Shown here piece by piece: positions 43,021-52,047 of a stretch of DNA of 64,000 nt (the first letter of the stretch is position 1; every line of letters starts with the position of its first letter). Origin of the DNA: Streptomyces tanashiensis. GTDB lineage: Bacteria > Actinomycetota > Actinomycetes > Streptomycetales > Streptomycetaceae. The DNA lies in NCBI RefSeq assembly GCF_014648895.1, contig NZ_BMRZ01000002.1:1-64000 (forward strand), in the 5' to 3' direction. A model generated the notes under the pieces. The model did not search any database. It was not told the origin of the DNA and saw nothing but the letters and a program-made list of their open reading frames with translations. Both the position numbers and the translations under genes were made by a program.

Positions 43021-43617
43021 GTGATCGACACTGATGGCGCTCGGTTGGGTGCGGAGGCCGCGAGGCGGTTGGCTGAGGCGGACTGCTGTGAGATAGCCCC
43101 AGGGCTCACGGATGAAGAGTTCAGCCGGATCGAGGCGACCTATGGGTTCGAGTTCTCCCCAGAGCATCGTGCCTTCCTGGCGGCAGGGTTGCCGGTTGCC
43201 TCACCTCCCGAGGAAGGTGCGACGTGGCAGCAGCCCTGGCCCGACTGGCGTCACGCGGATGTAGACGACCTGCGCCATCGGCTGGAGTGGCCGGCACGAG
43301 AAGTGTTGGGCGACGTCGCTCACGGCAGCTGGCATCCGGCCCTGGGGGTGCGTCCCGCCACCACTGAAGAGGCCGTGGAGGTAGCCCGAGCGGTACTTGC
43401 GCAAGCGCCGCACCTCGTTCCCGTATACGCGCACCGCTTCGTACCCGCGGGTCGCGACACCCCAGGACATCCGGTCTTGTCGGTGTGGGGAACCGACATC
43501 ATCTGTTACGGCCACGATCTGGCCGATTACATCGACCACGAGTTCGGCGAGGTAGACGAGGATGCGCCTTGGGCTCCGCAGGCGGCCGTGCCGTTCTGGA
43601 AGGACTTCCTCGGCTGA
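43021..43617 (+). CDS. SUKH (SMI1/KNR4-like) protein
   Basis: 198 aa from GTG 43021; a longer frame to 42940 has no family sequence. Pattern of actinobacterial SUKH proteins: LTDEEFSRIEATYGFEFSPE, HRAFLAAGLPV, WPDWRHADVDDLRHRLEWP, then LVPVYAHRFVPAGRDTPGHP and SVWGTDIICYGHDLADYI. SUKH proteins include toxin-immunity proteins, though this wide type is often solitary. Carried inside the IS-bounded segment that splits the CRISPR locus, so it is probably a passenger. Confidence 0.82.
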   Translation: MIDTDGARLGAEAARRLAEADCCEIAPGLTDEEFSRIEATYGFEFSPEHRAFLAAGLPVASPPEEGATWQQPWPDWRHADVDDLRHRLEWPAREVLGDVAHGSWHPALGVRPATTEEAVEVARAVLAQAPHLVPVYAHRFVPAGRDTPGHPVLSVWGTDIICYGHDLADYIDHEFGEVDEDAPWAPQAAVPFWKDFLG

Positions 43618-44143
43618 GACTGCCGCCAGCTGGCGCCGACGGTAAATGATCTCTGTCGTGCCCAGTGCGATCACGGCCTCGGAGCCGTCCTAATTCCTAA
43701 TTCCTTGGTAACGGGCCGTGGGAGCCGGGGGTAGCCACCAGTCCGTTCGAGCGCCGGGGGCCGATGCCCTTCGCTCATCCCGGCCTTCCACAGTGCAGGT
43801 GGTGGCAGCCTCGCGGGCACCGAACGTACGCCTGGAGCCGTCTGGGCACTCGATCCCTTTATCCAGAGCGGCGGCGCTCGGTGTCTTCGAGGTCGCCACC
43901 GTCAACACTGGCCGCTTGATCACTCGTTGGTGTTGGTGGTGCGAGCCCTTCGCACGGTGACCTCCTGATACTCCAGAGCCGTCAGAGCTCCCGAGGAGAC
44001 CGGGGCCCGTGGGGTGCGCTGGTGCCACGAACGGCTAGTGAGGTGGCGGACCGACCGGATGGTCGAGTCCTGGAATTAGGTCGCTGCGTGGCCCGCATGC
44101 GCTCGCAACCAGCGCAAACACCGCACCTCTGGGGAGGAAAGAG
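43618..44143. other. Intergenic stretch before IS110-type remnant
   Basis: About 525 bp with no supported gene. The right end is probably the left end of the IS110-type element (those lack inverted repeats), with GGGGAGGAAAG just before its transposase start. Confidence 0.45.
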
Positions 44144-45252
44144 TTGATCTACTGCGGCATCGACTGGGCCGAGAGGACACACGACGTTGCCTTGGTCGAC
44201 GACACCGGCCAGCTACTTGCGAAGCGACACATCACCGACGACGCGGCCGGCTACAGGAGCCTGATGGACCTGCTCGCTGAGTACGGCGACACGGAGGAGA
44301 CCCCGATCCCGGTCGCGATCGAGACCTCCCGCGGTCTGCTGGTCGCGGTGCTGCGGGCAGGCAAGCGGAAGGTGTTCGCGATCAACCCGATGGCTGCCGC
44401 CCGCTACCGCGACCAGCACGCGGTCTCCCGCAAAAAGTCCGACCCCGGCGACGCCCTGGTCCTGGCGAACATCCTGCGCACGGATATGCATGCCCACCGG
44501 CCGCTGCCGAACGACAGCGACCTGGCCCGCGCCATCGCCGTACTGGCCCGCGCTCAGCAGGACGCGGTCTGGAACCGGCAGCAGGTCGCCAACCAGCTTC
44601 GCTCGCTGCTGCGCGAGTACTACCCCGCCGCTCTGGAGGCCTTCGCCAAGTGGGACAACGGCTTGTGCCGACCGGAGGCCCGCGAGCTGATGAAGCTCGC
44701 GCCGACACCGGCCAAGGCTGCGAGCTTGACTCGCACTCAGATCACGTGTCGCGCGGCGGCTCTCAAGCGTGCGGGCCGCAAGCGCGGCATCGAGGCGGAC
44801 GTCGAGCGGCTGCGCGGGGCATTCCGCACCGACTGGGCCCGTCAGCCCGAGCTTGTCGAGGATGCGCTCGGCAAGCAGACGCTCGCCCTACTTGGACAGC
44901 TCACGGCCGCCTGCACCGCAGCCGCCGACCTCGCCCAGGCCGTCGACGAGGCGTTCCCGCAGCACCCGGACTCCCCGGCAAGAAGTCCAGCATCACCAGA
45001 CGATGGGTGAAGAACAACCGGCTCAACCACGCCGGCTACCTCTGGGCGTTCTCAGCGATCACCGCCTCGCCCGGTGCCAAAGCCCACTACCGGCGGCGAC
45101 GTGACGACCACGGAGACTGGCACGCTGCTGGCCAGCGCAATCTGTTCAACCGGATGCTAGGCCAGCTCCACCACTGCTTCAAGAACCGCCGCCTGTTCGA
45201 TGAGCACACCGCGTTCCCGGCACCGCAGGTCCCAGCACTGGCGGTGGCGTAG
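44144..45252 (+). pseudogene. IS110-family transposase with internal deletion
   Basis: The first frame (TTG start, GGAGGAAAG upstream) gives a good IS110 DEDD N-terminus, IYCGIDWAERTHDVALVDD, with SRKKSDPGDALVLANILRTD, up to HPDSP near 44980. From there another frame continues with GKKSSITRRWVKNNRLNHAG and the normal C-terminus ending at 45252. The part between (normally about 50 codons with the FPGLG and ARGLKAYAG motifs and the catalytic Ser region) is gone, with loss of frame. Inactive remnant. Confidence 0.88.
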
Positions 45253-45313
45253 GTGATCCCGCTCACAACTCACCGCCCCCGGCGGTCGCTCCGCAGCGTG
45301 CTTGAATCACCGG

Positions 45314-46081
45314 ATGATCGACTGGTCCACACTCCACGATGCCTACGGCCCGGCACACGCGATACCCAGGCTGCTGGGCCGAGCCATCGGTCGTGAACAG
45401 GAGGCCATCGACCGGCTTTGGGGGCGCTTGTGCCACCAGGGGACGATCACCCCGGCGAGCATCGCCGCACTGCCGCAGCTGGCGGACATCGCGAAGACCG
45501 AGGACGCCGGGGATTGGGCGCTCGATCTGGCCGGAGCCATAGCGGGTGGCCTCCTTCAACCTCACGGCGCCGACGAAGAAGTCGCCCGCTGCGCGGAGAC
45601 CTTGGCCGAGCTTCGCGCCATGGCCGCCGCCCGGCTGCGGTCTGGCCTGGACGGGAAGATCTACCTGAGCCGGCTGCGGGCCATGCTCGCGTTCGACGGC
45701 CAGCCCTTGTGGTTCGAGGCCCTGGACGACTTCACCGATTCCTTCGTCACTGTCGCTTGTCCGCACTGCGACGCACCGGTGACGATCGCGGTCGGCGACT
45801 ACGGCTGCTACTCCTCAATCCGGGACTGGAATCTGGGGGATGTCCACCAGGTCCCGCTCCGGCCGGCCGTCCCTCACGAGCTGACCGGCACCGGGAGGAT
45901 GTTGCACGAGTCGGCCGTACGGGATGGCCAGCAACGGCTCGCCTGGGGCCTGACGCACCTGTTCGGCCAGGCGGAATGCCCAGGATGCGGGAGCGTCTTC
46001 GGCATCGCAGACGAGTACGCGGCCGCCAATGCACCCGCCCCATGGGACTTCGCCCGAGGCCACACGAAGGACGCTCTCTGA
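45314..46081 (+). CDS. Zinc-ribbon protein, unknown
   Basis: 255 aa from ATG 45314 (MIDWSTLHDAYGPA). N-terminal half helical (AIPRLLGRAIGREQEAIDRL, AIAGGLLQPHGADEEVARCA), C-terminal half with two CxxC pairs, VACPHCDAPVTI and ECPGCGSVFGI, that can bind one zinc. I know very similar uncharacterised proteins in many streptomycetes; the function is not known. It lies between two IS remnants and has probably travelled with them. Confidence 0.7.
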   Translation: MIDWSTLHDAYGPAHAIPRLLGRAIGREQEAIDRLWGRLCHQGTITPASIAALPQLADIAKTEDAGDWALDLAGAIAGGLLQPHGADEEVARCAETLAELRAMAAARLRSGLDGKIYLSRLRAMLAFDGQPLWFEALDDFTDSFVTVACPHCDAPVTIAVGDYGCYSSIRDWNLGDVHQVPLRPAVPHELTGTGRMLHESAVRDGQQRLAWGLTHLFGQAECPGCGSVFGIADEYAAANAPAPWDFARGHTKDAL

Positions 46082-46175
46082 TGACCACCGGCAGGGCCCT
46101 CGAAATCGAACAGCGAGTTCGTGCCCGCTGCCCCGTCTTGACGGCTTGGCGCCGTGAGGTGTCTGGATAGCCCCA

Positions 46176-46901
46176 TTCACGGGGCTGAGCCCGCGCTGCT
46201 TCGGCAAACTTCTGACCGCGCTGCGGCGCGATGGAGCAGATGCAGTCCACCGAGGCTGGCCGTGGAGCCTGCCGCTGGAGGACCGGGTATTGCTGGTCAC
46301 GGCCTATTGGCGTACCAATCTGACGTTGCGGCAGCTCGCTCCGCTGTTCGGCGTCTCGAAGTCCACGGCTGGCCGATTCATCAACCACCTCAGCCCCCTG
46401 CTCGGGCTCCGGCCCCGCAAGCGGTTCGCCAAGAACACTGTGCTCATCGTGGACGGCACCCTGGTCCTCACCCGGGACCAGACCATCGCGGAGCGGTCGA
46501 AGAACTATCGGTACTCCACCAACCATCAGGTCGTCATTGATGCCGACACCCGCCTGATCGTGGTGGTCGGTCGGCCGCTCGCCGGGAACCGCAACGACTG
46601 CAAGGCGTGGGAGGAGTCCGGTGCCAAGGCCGCCGTCGGCAGGACCCTCACGATCGCCGACGGCGGCTACCCGGGCACCGGGCTCGTCATCCCGCACCGC
46701 CGGCAGCGTGGCCAGACCGAACTCCCAACCTGGAAAGAGGATCACAACAGGTCCCACAAGCAGGTGCGGGCACGGGCCGAGCACGTCTTCGCCCGGATGA
46801 AGACCTGGAAGATCCTCCGCGACTGCCGCCTCAAAGGCGACGGCATCCACCACGCCATGCTCGGCATCGCCCGGATGCACAACCTCGCCCTCACCGGATA
46901 A
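46176..46901 (+). CDS. IS5-type DDE transposase, 5' end unclear
   Basis: Homology begins near 46176 (FTGLSPRCFGKLLTALRRDG), but no ATG/GTG/TTG occurs in frame until TTG 46290, and a TGA stands at 46155, so the start may be lost or reached by frameshifting. The body is well kept: LRQLAPLFGVSKSTAGRFIN (HTH), then VLIVDGTLV (first Asp), TIADGGYPGTG (second Asp) and RARAEHVFARMKTWKILRDC (Glu). An IS inverted repeat follows 55 bp downstream. IS5 superfamily, DDE_Tnp_4 type. Confidence 0.82.
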   Translation, partial: FTGLSPRCFGKLLTALRRDGADAVHRGWPWSLPLEDRVLLVTAYWRTNLTLRQLAPLFGVSKSTAGRFINHLSPLLGLRPRKRFAKNTVLIVDGTLVLTRDQTIAERSKNYRYSTNHQVVIDADTRLIVVVGRPLAGNRNDCKAWEESGAKAAVGRTLTIADGGYPGTGLVIPHRRQRGQTELPTWKEDHNRSHKQVRARAEHVFARMKTWKILRDCRLKGDGIHHAMLGIARMHNLALTG

Positions 46902-46976
46902 ACCAACGAGCTTCACCATGATCAACCCTGCCCGAGGCGACCCGGAGATTGCTTACGGGACAACCCTTACGTGAAC

Positions 46977-47131
46977 TCTCGTCCCCCGCGTCCGCGGGGG
47001 TGCTGCGGCCTCCGCCTTCCTCGTCCGGCGGTGGAACTTCTACGCCCTGTGCAAGCAGGGGTGATCCCTTGCCAGGGTGTGCGACCGTCCCGGACTACCA
47101 AAGCCCTACACAAGCAGGGGTGCTCCGGACT
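46977..47131 (+). CRISPR. Short degenerate CRISPR array
   Basis: Three repeat-like units at 46977, 47040 and 47099 (spacing 63 and 59 bp, close to the 61 bp of the main array), containing CCCCCGCGTCCGCGGGGG, CCCTGTGCAAGCAGGGG and CCCTACACAAGCAGGGG. A fourth, poorer unit may start near 47154. The array begins 7 bp after the IS inverted repeat. Repeats are more diverged than in the next array, suggesting an old, non-renewed array. Confidence 0.75.
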
Positions 47132-47181
47132 GCCGGACGTGGTCGTGGTAAATCCAAGCCCTACCACCACGTGAATGGGGG

Positions 47182-47612
47182 CAAGTCTGCCTCAGCCTCC
47201 TTGGCCACGGTGACTCCACTGGGACGATCATCCGGGCGATGTTCATCGTGCCTGATGCCCCGGAACTCGTGATCGGCAACACTGAAGTCAGCTGTCAAAA
47301 CGCGCACATGCACGAAACCGTGTCCTCTCAAACATCGGGGCTGGTAAAGCCAGAACACCTCGGCGTGTCCTCTGCAAGGAGCTCGCAGTGCGCAAGTGTG
47401 GCACCGAGCTCCGACACTGGGGCGGGACCAGCAGCAACACCAAGCGTGCCCGGAACATCGTCCCCCCACAGAGGCGCCGCCTCCCGGTACCCGCCAGCAC
47501 GCTCGCTAGATGCTCCTACGTGCGCCGGTCACCTCATGGCATGATGTACACAAGCCGGGAGTTCAACGGCGAAGAGCACGCAAAGCCACAACAAAAGGCC
47601 AGTTCAGAAAGC
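47182..47612 (+). promoter_or_regulatory. Region before main array, leader at right end
   Basis: About 430 bp between the two arrays with no supported gene. The last 80 bp (47530-47612) are more AT-rich (ATGATGTACACAAGC; CACAACAAAAGG) and adjoin the best-conserved repeats, so this is the likely leader and promoter of the array. Confidence 0.5.
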
Positions 47613-48501
47613 CTACGCCCCGCGCCAGCAGGGGTGGTTCGCAGTGCGGGTCCCTCGCACAGTCAGAAGCAGCCTACGCCCCGCGCCAGCAGGGGTGGTC
47701 CGGGGCGTCACCGCTACCTCGCCACCGACGCTCACTACGCCCCGCGCCAGCAGGGGTGGTCCGCAGTGCGGGTCCCTCGCACAGTCAGAAGCAGCCTACG
47801 CCCCGCGCCAGCAGAGGTGGTCCGGCCGGTGTCCATCTCATCACTCCCTCCGACTGCCACGCCCCGCGCCAGCGGGGGTGTTCCGCAGACCGGCCGCGCG
47901 CACTGGTCGCTGGAGGAGTCGGTCCCGCGTAAGCGGGGGTGCTACGACCCTCGTCGCCCTCGACACCGTCTAGAAGACCTACTGCGCCCCGCGCCAGCAG
48001 GGGTGTTCTGACACGGGAACTGATCGATCAGGCCGACCACAACTATGCCCTGCGCACGCAGGAGTGTTCCGATCGAGAAGTCCGTCCCGCGTCCCTCCTC
48101 GTCCTCCGCCCCGCGCCAGCAGGGGTGGTCCGTCCCAGTTGTCGGCCCACAGGCCGTACATGCGCTACGCCCCGCGCCAGCAGGGGTGCTCCGTTCTCGT
48201 ACATCCGGTGCGCATTGATTCGGCCCTCAGCCCTGCGTCAGCAGGGGTGTTCCGGCAGGGCCGGGCAGTGCGACGCTGAGACGTTCCTACGCCCCGCGCA
48301 AGCGGGGGGTGTTCCGGCCCTTGTCGCCCTCAACACCGTCCAGAAGACCACTACGTCCCGCGCCAACGGGAGTGCTCCAGACACCCAGTCCGCGACCATC
48401 ACCGGGTCACGCTACGCCCCGCGCCAGCAGGGGTGCTCCGCCGTGGGCCGTCGTCCACGACAACACGCGGATCTCAGCCCTGCCCAAGCGGGGGTCCATC
48501 G
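47613..48501 (+). CRISPR. Main CRISPR array, type I-E repeats
   Basis: Fifteen 29-nt repeats with spacers mostly 32 nt (period 61; 64 in two places). Repeat starts: 47613, 47674, 47735, 47796, 47857, 47918, 47982, 48043, 48104, 48165, 48226, 48287, 48351, 48412, 48473. The consensus begins CTACGCCCCGCGCC and ends AGGGGTGGTCCG, with a CCCC/GGGG hairpin as in other actinobacterial I-E repeats. Repeats 1-4 are almost identical, and later ones drift, so the leader is on the left. Spacers 1 and 3 are identical; spacers 6 and 12 differ at about four bases. A further worn unit may lie near 48534. Confidence 0.95.
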
Positions 48502-48835
48502 GCCTACGACAGCGGAGTACCGACCACGCGCTTCTCGGCCCTGTGCGCTCCTACCACACCCTGCTCATCCCCGCCGGTCCGTAGCTGATGGGGCTGAGTC
48601 GCTCACGAAGCCGTCGCAGACGATCACCGCAGGTCACAGGAGGCGTCGTATACCGAATCTCACTACAGCGAACAGGCACTTCTCATCAGAGAGCCGCACA
48701 GATTCTCACCCGATGTCTCGCCAGGTGCCCCTCAACGAACAGTGGATCAGGTCAGATTCGAGTACCGCTTCCAGACATCTCAATGAGAAGGTCCGTGGAC
48801 AACAGCGTGAGACTCAGCACTGAACGCCCCGGACA

Positions 48836-48864
48836 CCCCGGACGATCCCCATCCTCGTCCGGGG
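48836..48864 (-). terminator. Hairpin
   Basis: Arms CCCCGGACGA and TCGTCCGGGG (10 bp) with a 9-nt loop; second hairpin downstream of the propeller gene. Confidence 0.6.
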
Positions 48865-48894
48865 CGGCCGGCACACCCACCCTTGAGACGTCCT

Positions 48895-48921
48895 GGCCGT
48901 GCCCCTGTCGATGGGGCACGG
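48895..48921 (-). terminator. Hairpin terminator of propeller gene
   Basis: Arms GCCGTGCCCC and GGGGCACGGC (10 bp, perfect), loop of 7 nt, about 20 bp beyond the stop codon of the minus-strand gene ending at 48943. Confidence 0.75.
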
Positions 48922-48942
48922 CTGTCCTGAGTGGTGGTGTCC

Positions 48943-50640
48943 TCACGTGACGTTCCAGTCGTAGAGGATCTCGTACACGCCTCCGAACTGCTCGACTCGT
49001 TGGGTGAGCTGGGTGCCCACGAGGGGGTGCCTGGCGAAGTGGTCCGGATCGTTGACCGTGAGGGTGAGCGGGATGGGGGTGAACGACTCGTCCGCCAGGC
49101 CCGATCGGATCCTTTCGTTGACCGCGTCGAAGACGGCCCCGGCCAGTGCGCCGATCGCGCTGGAGATGAGGGCCCCGGTGATGACCCTTCCCGCCGACTC
49201 GACGGCGCTCACGATGGCCGACCGGATCTCCTTGCCGAAGGCGGCGTACAGAGCGTCGAACCCGTCCCTGAGGTCGCCGTTGTCGTGCTCGATGAGGACC
49301 AGGGTGGTGGTGTACGAGCGCGGCCAGGGACCGTCCTCGTCGAGGTCGAACTCCATGAGCACGTGGGGGTGATCACGCCAGCGGTCCCGTACGTCGTCGT
49401 CCGAGACGTCCCCGATCTCGCTGCCGTGCAGGACGGGGGCGCTGTATGTGCCGTCCGGCTGCACGCGGACCGATGAGGAGTCGACGCCGAGCGCGGACAT
49501 GTACACCTCGTCGCTGGCTCCTTGGAGTACGTCGTCCGTCGACTCCTTCTCGATGAAGTACCGGAGCCGGAACTGGACGGACCGGTGGTTCCAGTACGTG
49601 GTCCAGACGTGGCTGTCGTACCCCAGGACGAAGAGGTCGAGGTGGGCCGGGCGGCGGGAGACGGCCGTGATGTGCTGGGCCTTGTCGAAGACGGCCTGTC
49701 CGGGCACCGGGAACCACTCCGGGGCCCAGCCTGCTGTGTCGACCCAGTACGTCGTCCAGATGTGGTTGTCGTTGCCCATGACGTACAGGTCCATGTGCGA
49801 GGCGGTACGCGTGGCCGGGGTGATGCTCCGGCCGCCCCCGAACACGGCCTGGCCCGGCACCGGCGACCAGTCGGGGCGCCAGCCGGAGTCGGCGCTCCAG
49901 GAACTGGTCCAGACGTGGTCGTCGTACCCCATGACGAACAGGTCGAGTCGCCCGCTGTGACGCGAGAGCGCGGAGACGGACTGTGCGGCGAACAGGGCGG
50001 CGCCGGGGGTCGGCAGCCAGTCGGCGTGCCAGCCGGTCTCGGCGGACCAGAACTGCGTCCAGATGCGGCTGTCGTACCCGTGGACGAACAGGTCGAGATG
50101 GTCGCGGTCGCGGGAGACCGCGGCGACGGCCTGCTTCTCGAAGACCGCGGCACCGGGGAGCGCGAACCAGTCGCCGCTCCAGCCGTTGTCGGCGCTCCAG
50201 AACTGGGTCCAGATGCGGCTGTCGTATCCGACGACGAACAGGTCGAGATGGCGCTCGTCGCGGGAGACCGCGGCGACGGGCTGCTTGTCGAAGATCGCGG
50301 CGCCGGGGACCGGGAGCCAGTCGCCGCTCCAGCCGTTGTCGGCGCTCCAGAACTGGGTCCAGACGCGGCTGTCGTATCCGACGACGAACAGGTCGAGATG
50401 GCGCTCGTCGCGGGAGACGACGGAGACGGACTGCTTGTCGAAGACGGCGGCGCCCGGCAGGGGGAACCAGTCGCTGTGCCAGCCGGCCTGGTTCCAGAAC
50501 TGGGTCCAGACGCGGCTGTCGTACCCGACGGTGAACAGATCGACCTGGCCCTCGGAGCGTGACACCGAGGTGACCTGCCCGCCCGGGTCGAAGACGGCCG
50601 TGCCCGGCACCGTGAACCACTCGGCGTTCCACTTACCCAT
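48943..50640 (-). CDS. Seven-bladed propeller (PLL-lectin-like) protein with helical C-terminal domain
   Basis: 565 aa. Residues 1-340 are seven repeats of about 48 aa, each with a W-x-x-(D/E)W start, PVPGAAVFDKQ, AVSRDERHLDLFVVGYDS and RVWTQFW, the blade pattern of PLL-type lectins and related tryptophan-rich propellers. Several blades are nearly identical at DNA level, showing recent duplication. The last 220 residues are different: a beta part (QFRLRYFIEKEST; VLMEFDLDEDGPW) and an amphipathic/hydrophobic helix (VITGALISSAIGALAGAVFD). No signal peptide. Perhaps a sugar-binding toxin or contact protein; the function is not known. GGAGTG precedes the ATG. Confidence 0.8.
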   Translation of the reverse strand: MGKWNAEWFTVPGTAVFDPGGQVTSVSRSEGQVDLFTVGYDSRVWTQFWNQAGWHSDWFPLPGAAVFDKQSVSVVSRDERHLDLFVVGYDSRVWTQFWSADNGWSGDWLPVPGAAIFDKQPVAAVSRDERHLDLFVVGYDSRIWTQFWSADNGWSGDWFALPGAAVFEKQAVAAVSRDRDHLDLFVHGYDSRIWTQFWSAETGWHADWLPTPGAALFAAQSVSALSRHSGRLDLFVMGYDDHVWTSSWSADSGWRPDWSPVPGQAVFGGGRSITPATRTASHMDLYVMGNDNHIWTTYWVDTAGWAPEWFPVPGQAVFDKAQHITAVSRRPAHLDLFVLGYDSHVWTTYWNHRSVQFRLRYFIEKESTDDVLQGASDEVYMSALGVDSSSVRVQPDGTYSAPVLHGSEIGDVSDDDVRDRWRDHPHVLMEFDLDEDGPWPRSYTTTLVLIEHDNGDLRDGFDALYAAFGKEIRSAIVSAVESAGRVITGALISSAIGALAGAVFDAVNERIRSGLADESFTPIPLTLTVNDPDHFARHPLVGTQLTQRVEQFGGVYEILYDWNVT

Positions 50641-50823
50641 GAGAGATCACTCCTTGCGGGGTGCGCCGAGACCGAGGATCGGACTCTTATTCCAGCGTGG
50701 GCCGGATCCGGGGCGAGGGGAGTCCCTGAAATGAGGGATGGACGGGGCGGGGCAGCACTGCTGGCTGCCGGCTGCCGCCACCGGCTGCGGGCCGGCGCGG
50801 CTGCGGGCCGGCGCGGCTGCGGG

Positions 50824-51921
50824 TCAGCGGGTCAGTGCTGTGATCAGGTCGTCCCGGCCGTAGGCGCCCGTCTTGCGGAACACGGCCTTGAGGTGGTCGT
50901 TGACCGTGTACGGGGAGACGCCGAGGCGCCGGGCGATCTGCTTGACGGCCGCCCCCTCACGGAGCTCGGCGACGACGTCGCGCTCCCGGGCGGTCAGGCC
51001 GTACCGCGCGCAGAACGACGGGACGACGAGGTCGGCCGTGGCGCCCTGGACGACGACGGCGACATCGCCGGTGCCGTCCGCGTCGAGGGGCTCGGCCTGA
51101 CAGGTGAGCCATCTGCCGCAGACGGCCGGCGGCAGGCACACGAGCGGTGCTGGAGACTCGGCCCCATGGGTGCCGACGCCCCGGACTCCGCTTCCCGGCG
51201 CGGCGGCCTTTGGGGCATCGGCTCGGGCCGCGAGGGAAAGACCGGCGAAGAAGAGGTCCGACACCCACGGGGGAATCGCCTGCCCGCTCCCCGTCGACCA
51301 TTGGTCGTGCCATGCCCGCGCCTGCGGGCTGACCGCCTTGACGCGGTGGTCGGCACCCACCACGACCACCCCGGGCCGCAGCGCCGGCACATCGGGTTCC
51401 GGGCACAGCGGGCCCGACGTCCCGTAGCGGCGCAGGGCCTCCACCAGCGCGGGCCGGAGCCGGACCGCCCGCCGCGCGTCCTCCTCGCCGAACGGACGGC
51501 CCCCCGCCGACCGCAGCATCCGGAGCACACCCCACACCCCCCGCGCGTCGGCCAGCAACAGCCGCAGCTGCGATCCCGCCCCGTGCTCGGCCAGGAGCCG
51601 GTCCATGTCACCGCTGTCCGGCTGCTCGCCTGCTTCGATCGCCCCCGTTCGGCCGACCGGCCGGTGCGGGTCCCCCTCCACGTCCCGGTGCACGACGAGA
51701 GCCCTCACCAACGCGGGCTCGTACCCGTGGCAGAAGCTGAAGCCGCCCAGCAGAGGGCCCGAGACGGGATCCGTGCCCATCAGGCTCAGCGCGTCATGCG
51801 GGACGACGGGGGCGAGCAGCCGCGAGATGCCCTCCCCTGCCTCCTGCGGGTTCGCACTCAGGCTCGCGGCGTCGTATACGCCCCGCGTCATCCTTCCGTC
51901 GTCGAAGAAGATCAGGCCCAC
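50824..51921 (-). CDS. LuxR-family regulator
   Basis: 365 aa. The C-terminal 65 residues are a LuxR/NarL HTH: YGLTARERDVVAELREGAAV, then QIARRLGVSPYTVNDHLKAV and FRKTGAYGRDDL. The N-terminal 290 residues are a sensor region without receiver aspartate or P-loop; a PAS-like part (VVVVGADHRVKAVSPQARAW) lies near residue 185. This layout is frequent in streptomycetes with unknown ligands. It stands alone between the propeller gene and an aminoglycoside-phosphotransferase-type gene. Confidence 0.88.
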   Translation of the reverse strand: MGLIFFDDGRMTRGVYDAASLSANPQEAGEGISRLLAPVVPHDALSLMGTDPVSGPLLGGFSFCHGYEPALVRALVVHRDVEGDPHRPVGRTGAIEAGEQPDSGDMDRLLAEHGAGSQLRLLLADARGVWGVLRMLRSAGGRPFGEEDARRAVRLRPALVEALRRYGTSGPLCPEPDVPALRPGVVVVGADHRVKAVSPQARAWHDQWSTGSGQAIPPWVSDLFFAGLSLAARADAPKAAAPGSGVRGVGTHGAESPAPLVCLPPAVCGRWLTCQAEPLDADGTGDVAVVVQGATADLVVPSFCARYGLTARERDVVAELREGAAVKQIARRLGVSPYTVNDHLKAVFRKTGAYGRDDLITALTR

Positions 51922-52047
51922 GGTCTTAGTGTCGCGTCCGGAACGCCGCCTCGCAGGGCGAGGCCGGCGACCTGGGCCCGCTCGTGGCGGGACGACTCCC
52001 TGGGCGGCTCGCGATCAGCGCAAGCGGTGTGCCTTTGTCCCGATCGC

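Larger units (their letters stand above)
42934..46969 (+). mobile_element. 4-kb segment bounded by IS inverted repeats
   Basis: TAAGGGTTGTCCCG at 42934-42947 and its exact complement CGGGACAACCCTTA at 46956-46969 (14 bp). The right copy lies 55 bp after an IS5-type transposase, as the end of that IS. Inside are a SUKH gene, an IS110 remnant, a zinc-ribbon protein and the transposase. Either two IS copies formed a composite unit, or one IS gained other DNA. CRISPR repeat sequence lies immediately outside both ends. Confidence 0.6.
48502..48942. other. Array-distal region with two terminators
   Basis: About 440 bp with no gene; it holds a last worn repeat and two hairpins (48836-48864, 48895-48921) belonging to the minus-strand propeller gene. 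Confidence 0.45.

Noticed and set aside
45747..46925. 392-codon minus-strand frame
   Set aside because: Antisense to the zinc-ribbon and IS5-type genes, which have clear family motifs.
47388..48823. Several plus-strand frames rich in PRASRG/APAGVVR peptides
   Set aside because: They are translations of CRISPR repeats with a 61-bp period, not proteins.
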